From Chondrocystis sp. NIES-4102 (GTDB lineage Bacteria; Cyanobacteriota; Cyanobacteriia; Cyanobacteriales; Xenococcaceae): a DNA stretch of 64,000 nucleotides. The stretch covers positions 2,604,001 through 2,668,000 of the forward strand of contig AP018281.1 in assembly GCA_002368355.1 (NCBI GenBank), written 5' to 3'. The stretch's first letter is position 1; the number at the start of each line of letters is the position of its first letter. Shown piece after piece: positions 57,022 to 64,000 of this stretch. The notes under the pieces are model-generated. The model searched no databases. It worked only from the letters and a program-made list of their open reading frames with translations, and was not told the DNA's origin. Position numbers and translations under genes: made by a program.

Positions 57022-57582
57022 ATGCCTAAAGGAGATCATATCTACGTTTATACAAACGGTAACCTTATTACTCATCATGGTATCAGTTGCGGTGACGGCA
57101 CTGTAATTCATTACCAAAAAACAGCAGCAGGATTCAGAATTAATAGAACTTCCTACAAAACATTTGCCAAGGGATCAGACGTTTACATTAAGAAATATCC
57201 TTATATATATTCACCTGATGAAATAGTTAGAAGGGCGATGAGAAGAATAGGCGAAACAAATTACCATGTAAGATATAATAATTGCGAACACTTTGCTAGA
57301 TATTGTACTTCAGGTGCACCAGATAGTGTTCTAGTCACAGAGAGTATTCAAGTCAAAAACGGTGAAAAGGCTTTACAAGCTGCTGGGCTTGCTGCTGCTG
57401 GATTAACAGCCGTAGAAACAACTGTTGCTGCTCCAGGTATATTAGGTGCTATCGGCTTAACGACTACAGTAGGGTTACCAGTTGCAGCTATAGTTGGAGG
57501 TGCTGCTTTAGTTGGGGGCGCATTGTGGGGAATTGGCACAATACTTTCAAACTCAGATGATACAAGGTATGAAAACCGTTAA
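57022..57582 (+). CDS. LRAT/NlpC-P60-like lecithin retinol acyltransferase-domain protein
   Basis: A 186-aa protein with the LRAT fold. The His dyad region 'LITHHGISCGDGTVIHY' (His19 as the likely active His) and the later 'YNNCEHFARYC' (Cys88 nucleophile) are the family hallmarks. A C-terminal Gly/Ala-rich hydrophobic segment (about residues 116-178) would anchor it to a membrane, as in eukaryotic relatives. Bacterial members are uncharacterised; the thiol chemistry suggests acyl transfer or hydrolysis. It lies on the opposite strand between the two halves of the split metallophosphatase. Confidence 0.8.
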   Translation: MPKGDHIYVYTNGNLITHHGISCGDGTVIHYQKTAAGFRINRTSYKTFAKGSDVYIKKYPYIYSPDEIVRRAMRRIGETNYHVRYNNCEHFARYCTSGAPDSVLVTESIQVKNGEKALQAAGLAAAGLTAVETTVAAPGILGAIGLTTTVGLPVAAIVGGAALVGGALWGIGTILSNSDDTRYENR

Positions 57583-57737
57583 TTAGATGATAATAAAGAT
57601 AAATCTATAATTGGTTGATAATCTTTACCAGAAAAAGGAACAAATTGCTTATCTGATTGTAAAATCATCTTGCACAATAAGCGTAACTGCATTGGTGTTG
57701 GTGCAGGATTGATTTTTTCAATAAATAGTTTTTTCAT
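57579..57737 (-). CDS. Possible small protein, 52 aa
   Basis: An ATG-initiated frame reading 'MKKLFIEKINPAPTPMQLRL' and ending 'DYQPIIDLSLLSSN'. Codon use looks coding, but there is no clear ribosome site and I recognise no family. It overlaps the end of the LRAT gene by 4 bases. It could be a real small gene or the tail of a lost one; a fragment nearby (58093-58197) looks like a similar scrap. Confidence 0.35.
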   Translation of the reverse strand: MKKLFIEKINPAPTPMQLRLLCKMILQSDKQFVPFSGKDYQPIIDLSLLSSN

Positions 57738-58322
57738 AGATTATCGTTACCCAACTTGAATAATTTATTTTGAGCAATTTTTATCCAAGCATCTAATAAT
57801 CAATATTTAATATATAGCTATACTGCTGTTTTAATTCTTATTAACGAAATCCGATTGTGAGGTAAGTCAATTGAATTACTAGTTAAAAATATTATGGCAA
57901 GTATGTTGAGACAAATTATCAATATTTGTGCCAATATCTTATTTCTAGTAATTTAATTATTATCTTTAGGTAAAAATATCTGTAAATTGTATTTTGTAAT
58001 TATAAAATAATGTTAATTCGTTTGAGAATTAGGTATTTTAACAAGCTCATATAATTTAGATGCAATTTTTCATACCAATCTTCACCCATATTTTATCTAG
58101 CTTTTCTATAAAACCATAATTTTTCTTTAATCCCCATAGCTTCATATTCTGCTGGTGCTTCTAAAGAAATGCTAACAATCGAAAATTTTTCAATCACGTA
58201 GTTAAGAGATTATTTTTTTAGTAGGTAATGATAAACTGTTGATTATTTAATTTTTTATTTAAAACAATGCTGATGGTATTGATAACCTTAAAAATATAAT
58301 GACCTCCAAAAAACTCATCTAT
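57738..58322. other. Spacer with coding-like scrap
   Basis: A 585-base AT-rich gap. The minus-strand stretch 58093-58197 reads 'VIEKFSIVSISLEAPAEYEA' and 'MGIKEKLWFYRKAR', then stop. It is coding-like but lacks the rest of any domain. This adds to the signs of gene decay between the two phosphatase halves. Confidence 0.45.
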
Positions 58323-59543
58323 CTATTTATTCTTAGATGAGATACTTTTTAACCTCTCTAAAATCACCTTCCAAATAGGTTTATAAATACGCAATTTAGA
58401 TAGATCTTGATAAACACTTTCCTTACCATCACCAGCCCACATATTAGGATTATTTAAATCCTTGACACTTTCCTTATACCTACCTTGTGTTTCCGCCTCC
58501 ATACCAGGGCTGCGCCAAATATTAGTAGCATAGAGGGAGATTAAGTGAATATCTCCAAAAGTAGTAGCATAATATCGCTTACCACCCGTCGAACTTTGGG
58601 GTAAACTAAAAATCTCTTCATAAGTATCAGTATTAAAAGAATTATTTTTAATCCAATCTTGTTCTAGTTGAGGATCATTTGTCGGGTTTATTTCAAATGC
58701 AAGCTGTTGATAAAATTCTTTGGCTACCTGGCGCGGTTTAGAATTAGCAAATTCCTGTTTGAGAGTATTATTAGCATCTAATCTACCCATCACCTCATGA
58801 TTACCTAAAGCGGTAAATAAAGGGGCGTGCTGGATAATTTCCCCACCGTGGTAAATAGTTTTAATTCCATCATGTTCTAATTCATAATTACCCCTTCCTT
58901 GCAAACTAGGAAAAAAAGCCCCACCCCGCAGATCGTCAAACCATTCCGAAGCCCGATCTGGGATATTAACCAAATCTCCTGCACAAAATACTGCATCAAT
59001 CTGATCTATAGTGTTGACAACCTGGGATAAATTAGCTGTTGTCATCGGCATTAACTGATGATCGGAGGTTAAGAGAATTTTTAACGCGCTGTTGGCTGAG
59101 GGTTGACTAGCTAGGGTAAAAACTTTACTGCTGATCTTCTGTTTTCCTTCAATACTTACCACCTGATAAGGTACACGTTGATTAGGAATTAAACCCGTAG
59201 CGATCGCTTCATGTCGCCAGATATTCCTAGGGGTAGATTGATTAGGAGGTGTATTTATATACGACTGTTGATCTTCACGCACACGACTTAATTTTGTAGT
59301 CTTAGCTATTACTTGTTGCTCTAGTTTTTGACCATATTTAATATAATGCTCAGTACCTGCAAACTCTGTAAACCAAACGATATTAACAGTATTTTCAGTA
59401 GGTGCTTGTAGAAAAGGATCGCTTAATAATGAGTCGGTTGGAGGGTTTTTTGGCTGTTTTCCTAAAGCAAAAGTCATAGGTATAACAAAAGCAATTAGTA
59501 TAAAGATGACAAGATTCGTCAATATTAGTTTACCTATTTTCAT
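58323..59543 (-). CDS. Metallophosphatase, N-terminal half
   Basis: A 406-aa exported protein (hydrophobic signal segment, residues 8-27). Residues about 45-145 form a fibronectin/purple-acid-phosphatase-like N-terminal domain. The catalytic domain starts at 'ILLTSDHQLM' (Asp161), followed by 'FCAGDLVNIP' (Gly189-Asp190) and 'ALGNHEVMGR' (247-250). Motifs IV and V (HHPP and GHxH) are absent and lie instead in the 257-aa ORF at 55544-56317. After 'DLNNPNMWAGDGK' the last 35 residues are basic and unlike the family. It appears truncated by the event that separated the halves. Confidence 0.78.
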   Translation of the reverse strand: MKIGKLILTNLVIFILIAFVIPMTFALGKQPKNPPTDSLLSDPFLQAPTENTVNIVWFTEFAGTEHYIKYGQKLEQQVIAKTTKLSRVREDQQSYINTPPNQSTPRNIWRHEAIATGLIPNQRVPYQVVSIEGKQKISSKVFTLASQPSANSALKILLTSDHQLMPMTTANLSQVVNTIDQIDAVFCAGDLVNIPDRASEWFDDLRGGAFFPSLQGRGNYELEHDGIKTIYHGGEIIQHAPLFTALGNHEVMGRLDANNTLKQEFANSKPRQVAKEFYQQLAFEINPTNDPQLEQDWIKNNSFNTDTYEEIFSLPQSSTGGKRYYATTFGDIHLISLYATNIWRSPGMEAETQGRYKESVKDLNNPNMWAGDGKESVYQDLSKLRIYKPIWKVILERLKSISSKNK

Positions 59544-60269
59544 TGATTTGGTAAATTTAAATTCTTGCTGTTATTTTCTCTTTTCTTTGGGTAATTAACG
59601 GCAAAACTGTTATTTACTAATGTATCTAGGTTTTAGGTTTGATAATTAATAGTCGCCAAGTTAGGTTCTATAGCGATCTTGCTCTAGTTTATTAAAAACA
59701 TTTTTATTTCTTGCTCATCCCCAAATAGCTATCTTGAAACGAAAATATACCAGCTTAATTTGATTATATTTATTCTCTGTCTTAATTAAGTTAAGCTCAA
59801 TATATAAGTAGGGTAAATTTAGATTAATTAGTTGTTATCACTGAATTGACAACCTATTGTGCTGTAACAATCTTAGATTAATCATACTCTTATTTAAGCT
59901 TGATATTTAGTTTGACACTTTTGAGATATTATGCCAAATTAAGTAGATTTACAGTAATTAAAATCAATTTTTCTTAAAGCTAAAACCTTGTTTTTTAATG
60001 ATTTGATGAATCTTCCAAAATCAGACTAGATATTTCTAACTAAATATGATTATAATAGAAAGCAAGTTAAGAGTAATTCTACTGGGTAAGATAATTTAAA
60101 AAATATAAAAAATATTATAAGTATTGCTTTAATTTCGGCAATTTTAGCTATCTTTGATTACCTGTAAATTATTATATTTGTGTTTTTGTGGTATCCTTCT
60201 TTTTACGATCCCATTGCTTACAAAATAAGTGATGGGATTCTTCCTATTTAGCTGAAATCACTGAGCATC
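59544..60269. other. Divergent spacer with hairpin
   Basis: 726 AT-rich bases. The only structure of note is the 13-bp stem hairpin at 60208-60238. No gene, tRNA or shared repeat is present. Confidence 0.5.
60208..60238 (+). promoter_or_regulatory. Hairpin in the 5' leader of the nuclease gene
   Basis: ATCCCATTGCTTA pairs with TAAGTGATGGGAT (13 pairs, two of them G-U) around loop CAAAA. It ends 31 bases before the start codon of the RecB-like gene. No T tract follows on either strand, so a terminator is unlikely; it may stabilise or regulate the leader RNA. Confidence 0.4.
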
Positions 60270-61067
60270 ATGGAAAAACCAGATTTAATTCGGCTATCCC
60301 AAAGTCATCTAAATCTTCTAAGTATTTGTCCCCCTAAATTTCAACAAGTATACTTAGATGGTTTAGGGTCAATTCCTGACAGCAAGCAACAAGAAAGTAT
60401 GCAGTGGGGTAGTCGATTTCACCTACTCATGCAACAGAGAGAATTAACCCTACCAATTGCCTCACTATTAGAAACAGATTCAGAACTCGATCGCTCTTTT
60501 AAGGGTTTGATTGAGGCTTCTCCCTACCTTTTAGAACAAAATAATGATCTTTGGCGTGAAGCGGAACATTATCGCACCTTAATCAAAGATCAATTTTTAT
60601 TTACCGTTATTTATGATTTATTAATTTTAAAACAGGAACAAGCCATTATTTTAGATTGGAAAACCTACAGTCAACCTGTTAAACTCAGAGATTTAGCTAA
60701 TAATTGGCAAACCCGTCTTTATCTCTACGTATTAGCTAATACCTCAGATTATTCTCCCGAACAAATTCAGATGACTTATTGGTTTGTTAAAGCTGATAAA
60801 CCTCAAAGTCGCACCATTAATTATACTCAGGCAAAACATCGCCAAACAGAAAAAGATTTAAACCACTTACTATCTAATTTAATCACCTATTGGGAGAATT
60901 ATCTGCAACTTCAAACTAGGCATACATCATCATCTACAGAAGAAATATGCGCCTTTCCACATCGCTTAGATTGTCAAGAAAAATGCCCTTACCGTCAAAT
61001 ACAGCTAGAAGATAAGCAGCAAAAATGGCAGAAATCAATGGATGAAATCGAAGAAATTGTAATTTAA
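60270..61067 (+). CDS. PD-(D/E)XK (RecB-like) nuclease with four cysteines
   Basis: A 265-aa protein of the RecB/Cas4 nuclease superfamily. The catalytic core includes Asp129-Trp130-Lys131 in 'IILDWKTYSQ'. Four cysteines, Cys20 ('LLSICPPKF'), Cys227, Cys235 and Cys239 ('EEICAFPHRLDCQEKCPYR'), are placed as in the Fe-S cluster of Cas4 and AddB enzymes. The function would be exonuclease action on DNA. No cas genes or recombinase subunits are nearby, so it is an orphan nuclease. An iron-sulfur cluster is inferred from spacing. Confidence 0.8.
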   Translation: MEKPDLIRLSQSHLNLLSICPPKFQQVYLDGLGSIPDSKQQESMQWGSRFHLLMQQRELTLPIASLLETDSELDRSFKGLIEASPYLLEQNNDLWREAEHYRTLIKDQFLFTVIYDLLILKQEQAIILDWKTYSQPVKLRDLANNWQTRLYLYVLANTSDYSPEQIQMTYWFVKADKPQSRTINYTQAKHRQTEKDLNHLLSNLITYWENYLQLQTRHTSSSTEEICAFPHRLDCQEKCPYRQIQLEDKQQKWQKSMDEIEEIVI

Positions 61068-61181
61068 AGATTGCGTGTGATTTAAATCTTTAATTTCAAG
61101 GTTATAAAGTCACGGTGAAGTAATTGTAAAGCTTTTATAAAGAGTAATTAAGTTAAATCTCTTTAAATATAAAAGCAATTT

Positions 61182-62264
61182 ATGACTTCTAATTATATAA
61201 CTAACTCAATTTTTAATACTAATGCCTACGTTTCAGAAGCTTGGTATGGAGGATACAAACTAGAAGTAGATATTACCACCAAATCTTTAGCCTCAGATTG
61301 GTCAATAGACTTCAAACTTCCCTACAATATTCGAGATGCTTACGGTGTAAATCTAACTAAAAATAGCAATGGCGGTTATAGTTTTAGTGGTCAAGGCGAC
61401 TGGGAAGACTTACAACCTGGAGAAAAAGCCAAAGCTATCTTTATTATCGATAACAAGGGACAAAAACCTTTTGTTCCCGAATTCATTCCGCAAGATTATA
61501 AAATTCCTTCTTCCCCTGCAATTAAAGTAGGATTTGAACAGCACGCTGATAATACAATTTATAATACCCAGATGCAGAATAAAGACTGGAAAGTCAACTG
61601 GTCTAATAATATGTATAAATTCGCCACTGTTGTTGATGATTCTCCTCATTCTGGCGGTAAATCCTTAAAAATTAGCTATCCTGCCAATCAACAAGCAGAC
61701 ACGGGTGCAGCTTGGTTAGTCCCTAGTCAAAAAGAGTATTATCTTTCCTACTGGGTAAAATTTGAGCAAAATTTCGATTTCAATGGCTCTAAATTAAGCG
61801 GAGGAAAACTACCTGGAATGGGTTCAGGAGACTTATGTTCTGGGGGACAACCCTGCACTGGAACTAATGGGTTTACCTCACGCTATATGTGGCGAGAAGA
61901 CGGCAAGGCAACTCTCTATTTATACCATATGGGTAACACAGGAAAATATGGCGAGGATTTCGATTTTCAAGGAAGTGATGGAAGAGATAAATATTTCCAA
62001 CCAGGTAAATGGCACAATTTAGTCCAAAGAGTCAAAATCAATGACGGAACTCTATCCAATGGTGAAATAGATGTTTGGATGGATAAAGAACAAGTACTAA
62101 ATCTAGATAACCTTAAATTTGTTACTAATAATGATGGTGTTGACTCCTTATACTTTAGTAGTTTCCACGGTGGTAATGGTAGCGAGTGGTGGCCAGAACG
62201 TGATGTTAGTGCTTACTTTGATGATTTTGTAGTTTCAACTAATGCTAGTGACGTGGGACTATAA
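61182..62264 (+). CDS. CBM2 plus PL14-type polysaccharide lyase protein
   Basis: A 360-aa protein. Residues about 18-98 look like a carbohydrate-binding module of family 2 ('GGYKLEVDITTKSLASDW' and 'GQGDWEDLQPGEKAKAIF'). Residues about 115-355 match the polysaccharide lyase 14 type domain, with 'YWVKFEQNFDFNGSKLSGG', 'KLPGMGSGDL' and 'WHNLVQRVKINDG'. Such lyases cleave alginate or glucuronan by beta-elimination. No signal peptide is visible, so the protein may be exported by another route or act inside the cell. The start fits the domain well. Confidence 0.78.
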   Translation: MTSNYITNSIFNTNAYVSEAWYGGYKLEVDITTKSLASDWSIDFKLPYNIRDAYGVNLTKNSNGGYSFSGQGDWEDLQPGEKAKAIFIIDNKGQKPFVPEFIPQDYKIPSSPAIKVGFEQHADNTIYNTQMQNKDWKVNWSNNMYKFATVVDDSPHSGGKSLKISYPANQQADTGAAWLVPSQKEYYLSYWVKFEQNFDFNGSKLSGGKLPGMGSGDLCSGGQPCTGTNGFTSRYMWREDGKATLYLYHMGNTGKYGEDFDFQGSDGRDKYFQPGKWHNLVQRVKINDGTLSNGEIDVWMDKEQVLNLDNLKFVTNNDGVDSLYFSSFHGGNGSEWWPERDVSAYFDDFVVSTNASDVGL

Positions 62265-62280
62265 AATATAGCTTATGGGT

Positions 62281-62361
62281 GGTAGTAGGTAGTAGGTAGT
62301 AGGTAGTAGGTAGCCCTAAAGGATAAGCTGCGCAAATAGGTAGTAGGTAGTAGGTAGTAGG
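62281..62361. repeat. Heptad (GGTAGTA) tandem repeat array, interrupted
   Basis: About five GGTAGTA units (62281-62313), then a 22-base unrelated insertion (CCCTAAAGGATAAGCTGCGC..), then about three and a half units to 62361. It is the reverse complement type of the arrays at 28.2 and 46.5 kb. Confidence 0.75.
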
Positions 62362-62399
62362 GGTTGAGTAATCCCACAAGGGGACAATGTAGGTAATAA

Positions 62400-62438
62400 G
62401 TCAGTAATTATTAATGGTCATTTATCAATTAAAAGCTA
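62400..62438 (-). repeat. Dispersed 40-bp repeat, copy 2
   Basis: It reads in reverse complement as TAGCTTTTAATTGATAAATG then ..AATAATTACTGAC, matching 7202-7241 apart from a few core bases. It again lies next to heptad repeats. Confidence 0.6.
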
Positions 62439-62562
62439 TCAAACATAGATTAGCGAAGCCTCAAAGCCAAAAGCTAAATATCTCCCATTACTATAGTTAA
62501 CTGGGCAAACTAAGAGAGTTTTAGCTTAACATTATTGATAATCACTCAATAGATCAAGCCAA

Positions 62563-64000
62563 ATGCTCAACCCCAAATGGCAACTACTCTCTAGCGTCAA
62601 AGCACCCCCAGAATTTGTTACAGGAGTACAAGCAATTACTGGTAAATCTAAATATTGCGCTCAATTACTGTGGCAAAGAGGAATTCAAAATTTAGAAAGC
62701 CTACCAGGATTCTTAAATCCAGATTTATATCAACCTGCTTCCCCGTTTGCTTTTGGAGAAGAGATGATCTGGGCAATTGAGCGTTTAATTCAAGCACGCG
62801 ATCGCTCTGAGAAGGTTACTATCTGGGGTGATTTTGATGCGGATGGCATTACCTCTACTAGTGTGTTGTGGGAAGGGTTGGGACAGTTTTTTCCTCAATA
62901 TTTACAGCTAGATTATTATATTCCCAATCGTTTGACTGAATCTCATGGTTTAAATAACTCTGGAATTGCTAAATTGGCAGAAAATGGTACAAAATTACTG
63001 GTTACTTGTGATACTGGCAGTACTAATTTAGAAGAGATTAAATACGCCCAAGAATTGGGTATAGATATTATCGTTACCGATCACCATACTTTACCCGAAT
63101 CTCGCCCTGATGTTGTAGCTATTATTAACCCACGCTATTTAGCAACGGATCATCCTTTATTTAGTCTTTCTGGGGTAGCAGTGGCTTATAAATTAGTTGA
63201 AGCACTCTATACAAAGCTTCCGACTGTACCTCAACAACCTTTAGAAAATTTATTAGATTTAGTTGCTATAGGTTTAATTGCAGATTTAGTAGAATTAAAA
63301 GCTGATTGTCGCTATCTTGCCCAAATAGGTATCAAACAGCTACAAAAACAAGTTGAACCTACTACTACAACTCGTCCTGGGGTGGCAAAACTCCTTAATT
63401 TATGTCGTCGTAATGGCGATCGCCCTACGGATATTTCCTATGGTTTGGGGCCAAGAATTAACGCCGTAAGCCGTATTTATGGTGATGCTAGTTTTTGTGT
63501 CGAATTACTTACCAGTCGCGATCAGCAACGTTGTCAACAGTTGGCAGAAGAAGCGGAATTAGCTAATACCCGTCGCAAGTCTCTACAAAAAGAAACCATA
63601 AAACAAATTGAGCGCAAAGTTCAACAAATAGATCTCTCTACAACTGCCGTAATTGTTATCGAAGATCCCCAATGGCAAGGTGGAGTATTAGGTCTTGCTG
63701 CTGGACAGATTGCCCAAGAATACGGTCGTCCTACAATCTTATTAAGTAGTGGTGATCATCAAAATTCCCAGGAGGTAATGGCAAGGGGATCGGCACGCTC
63801 GGTAAACGGTATAGATTTATACCAGTTAGTCAAATCCCAAGCCAATTTATTACATCGTTTTGGTGGACATCCATTTGCTGCGGGGTTGAGTTTACCTTTA
63901 GCTAATTTAGAATTATTCAAAGAAAGTATTAATCAACAATTGCGCCAGAGTGGGAGCGATAAGACAAATCTGACCCTTGATGTAGATTTAGAGGTAACAG
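62563..64000 (+). CDS. recJ: Single-stranded-DNA exonuclease RecJ (partial)
   Basis: An open frame of 479 codons from ATG at 62563 that runs past the right edge of the window. It starts 'MLNPKWQLLSSVKAPPEF', typical of RecJ. The DHH phosphoesterase motifs are present: 'TIWGDFDADGITSTSVLWEG', 'LVTCDTGSTN' and 'IIVTDHHTLPESRPDVVAI'. Also 'LGPRINAVSRI' and the DHHA1 part 'HRFGGHPFAAGLSL' are seen. RecJ is a 5'-3' single-strand exonuclease in recombination and mismatch repair. The C-terminal OB domain is not yet reached. It is the only gene that leaves the window. Confidence 0.95.
   Translation, partial: MLNPKWQLLSSVKAPPEFVTGVQAITGKSKYCAQLLWQRGIQNLESLPGFLNPDLYQPASPFAFGEEMIWAIERLIQARDRSEKVTIWGDFDADGITSTSVLWEGLGQFFPQYLQLDYYIPNRLTESHGLNNSGIAKLAENGTKLLVTCDTGSTNLEEIKYAQELGIDIIVTDHHTLPESRPDVVAIINPRYLATDHPLFSLSGVAVAYKLVEALYTKLPTVPQQPLENLLDLVAIGLIADLVELKADCRYLAQIGIKQLQKQVEPTTTTRPGVAKLLNLCRRNGDRPTDISYGLGPRINAVSRIYGDASFCVELLTSRDQQRCQQLAEEAELANTRRKSLQKETIKQIERKVQQIDLSTTAVIVIEDPQWQGGVLGLAAGQIAQEYGRPTILLSSGDHQNSQEVMARGSARSVNGIDLYQLVKSQANLLHRFGGHPFAAGLSLPLANLELFKESINQQLRQSGSDKTNLTLDVDLEVT

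Noticed and set aside
57843-57860. Third copy of the palindrome-cored element (GAAATCCGATTG)
   Set aside because: Only about 10 bases match and neither the left end nor the palindrome is present.
60208-60238. Rho-independent terminator
   Set aside because: The stem is good, but no T tract follows on either strand and no upstream gene ends here; the flanking genes diverge.
60270-61067. Calling the nuclease Cas4
   Set aside because: Motifs fit the wider RecB superfamily, and no cas1, cas2 or array is present.
62281-62361. CRISPR-like regular repeat
   Set aside because: Period 7 without unique spacers; the single 22-base interruption occurs only once.

Overview
The window is chromosomal DNA from a low-GC cyanobacterium. 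This is inferred from the very frequent HIP1 octamer (GCGATCGC and close variants), several pentapeptide-repeat genes, a thylakoid/lumen-type secreted pentapeptide protein, separate SecD and SecF genes, a DHH-CBS-CCA-adding fusion, a DUF1995 protein, and large families of GAF-domain signalling proteins. No rRNA, phage, plasmid or CRISPR locus was seen. Genus cannot be fixed from this window. Gene order looks like a typical cyanobacterial chromosome: mostly single genes or pairs, separated by long AT-rich gaps that carry decayed genes and small repeats.

Layout. 0-10 kb: DUF1995 protein, tRNA-Leu(CAA), two small membrane proteins, secDF, a GAF-GGDEF diguanylate cyclase, and ligA. 10-16 kb: birA-type biotin ligase, a gamma-glutamylcyclotransferase-fold protein, exonuclease III, an MgtC-like membrane protein, a higBA toxin-antitoxin pair with duplicated operator-like palindromes and a dead doc fragment, and a pentapeptide gene broken by an in-frame stop. 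16-26 kb: M3 oligopeptidase, a secreted curlin-like protein, a GAF-GAF histidine kinase, another pentapeptide protein, an araC remnant cut off at a small repeat, GNAT, a CNNM/CorC transporter, tRNA-Ile(CAU), lipA and msrP. 27-29 kb: a decayed inward-rectifier K+ channel gene that contains two nearly identical 52-bp hairpin insertions and a nonsense codon, then heptad tandem repeats and a small secreted protein. 29-33.4 kb: an isolated single-module NRPS (formyltransferase, half condensation domain, adenylation, carrier, thioesterase) whose adenylation pocket reads as cysteine-specific. 34-46 kb: ankyrin protein, glycogen debranching enzyme, HIT protein, exbBD, serpin, ftsY, an RsbU-type phosphatase, argH and a NUDIX hydrolase. 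46-56 kb: the CCA-adding fusion, lumenal pentapeptide protein, an unknown 183-aa protein, a VioB-like ferritin-fold protein and a Ski2-like helicase. 55-60 kb: a metallophosphatase whose catalytic motifs are divided between two ORFs about 2 kb apart, with an LRAT-like gene between them. 60-64 kb: a RecB-like nuclease with four cysteines, a CBM2-PL14 polysaccharide lyase, heptad repeats, and recJ running off the right edge.

Most genes are housekeeping (Sec export, DNA repair by LigA/XthA/RecJ, cofactor attachment by BirA/LipA, translation, arginine synthesis, glycogen use). The unusual content lies in the spacers: at least four gene remnants, a 52-bp mobile hairpin, a palindrome-cored repeat present twice, and heptad tandem repeats at several loci. 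The most interesting intact gene is the stand-alone formyl-cysteine-type NRPS at 29.1-33.4 kb; the most interesting non-coding signal is the 52-bp hairpin pair at 27.4-27.8 kb.
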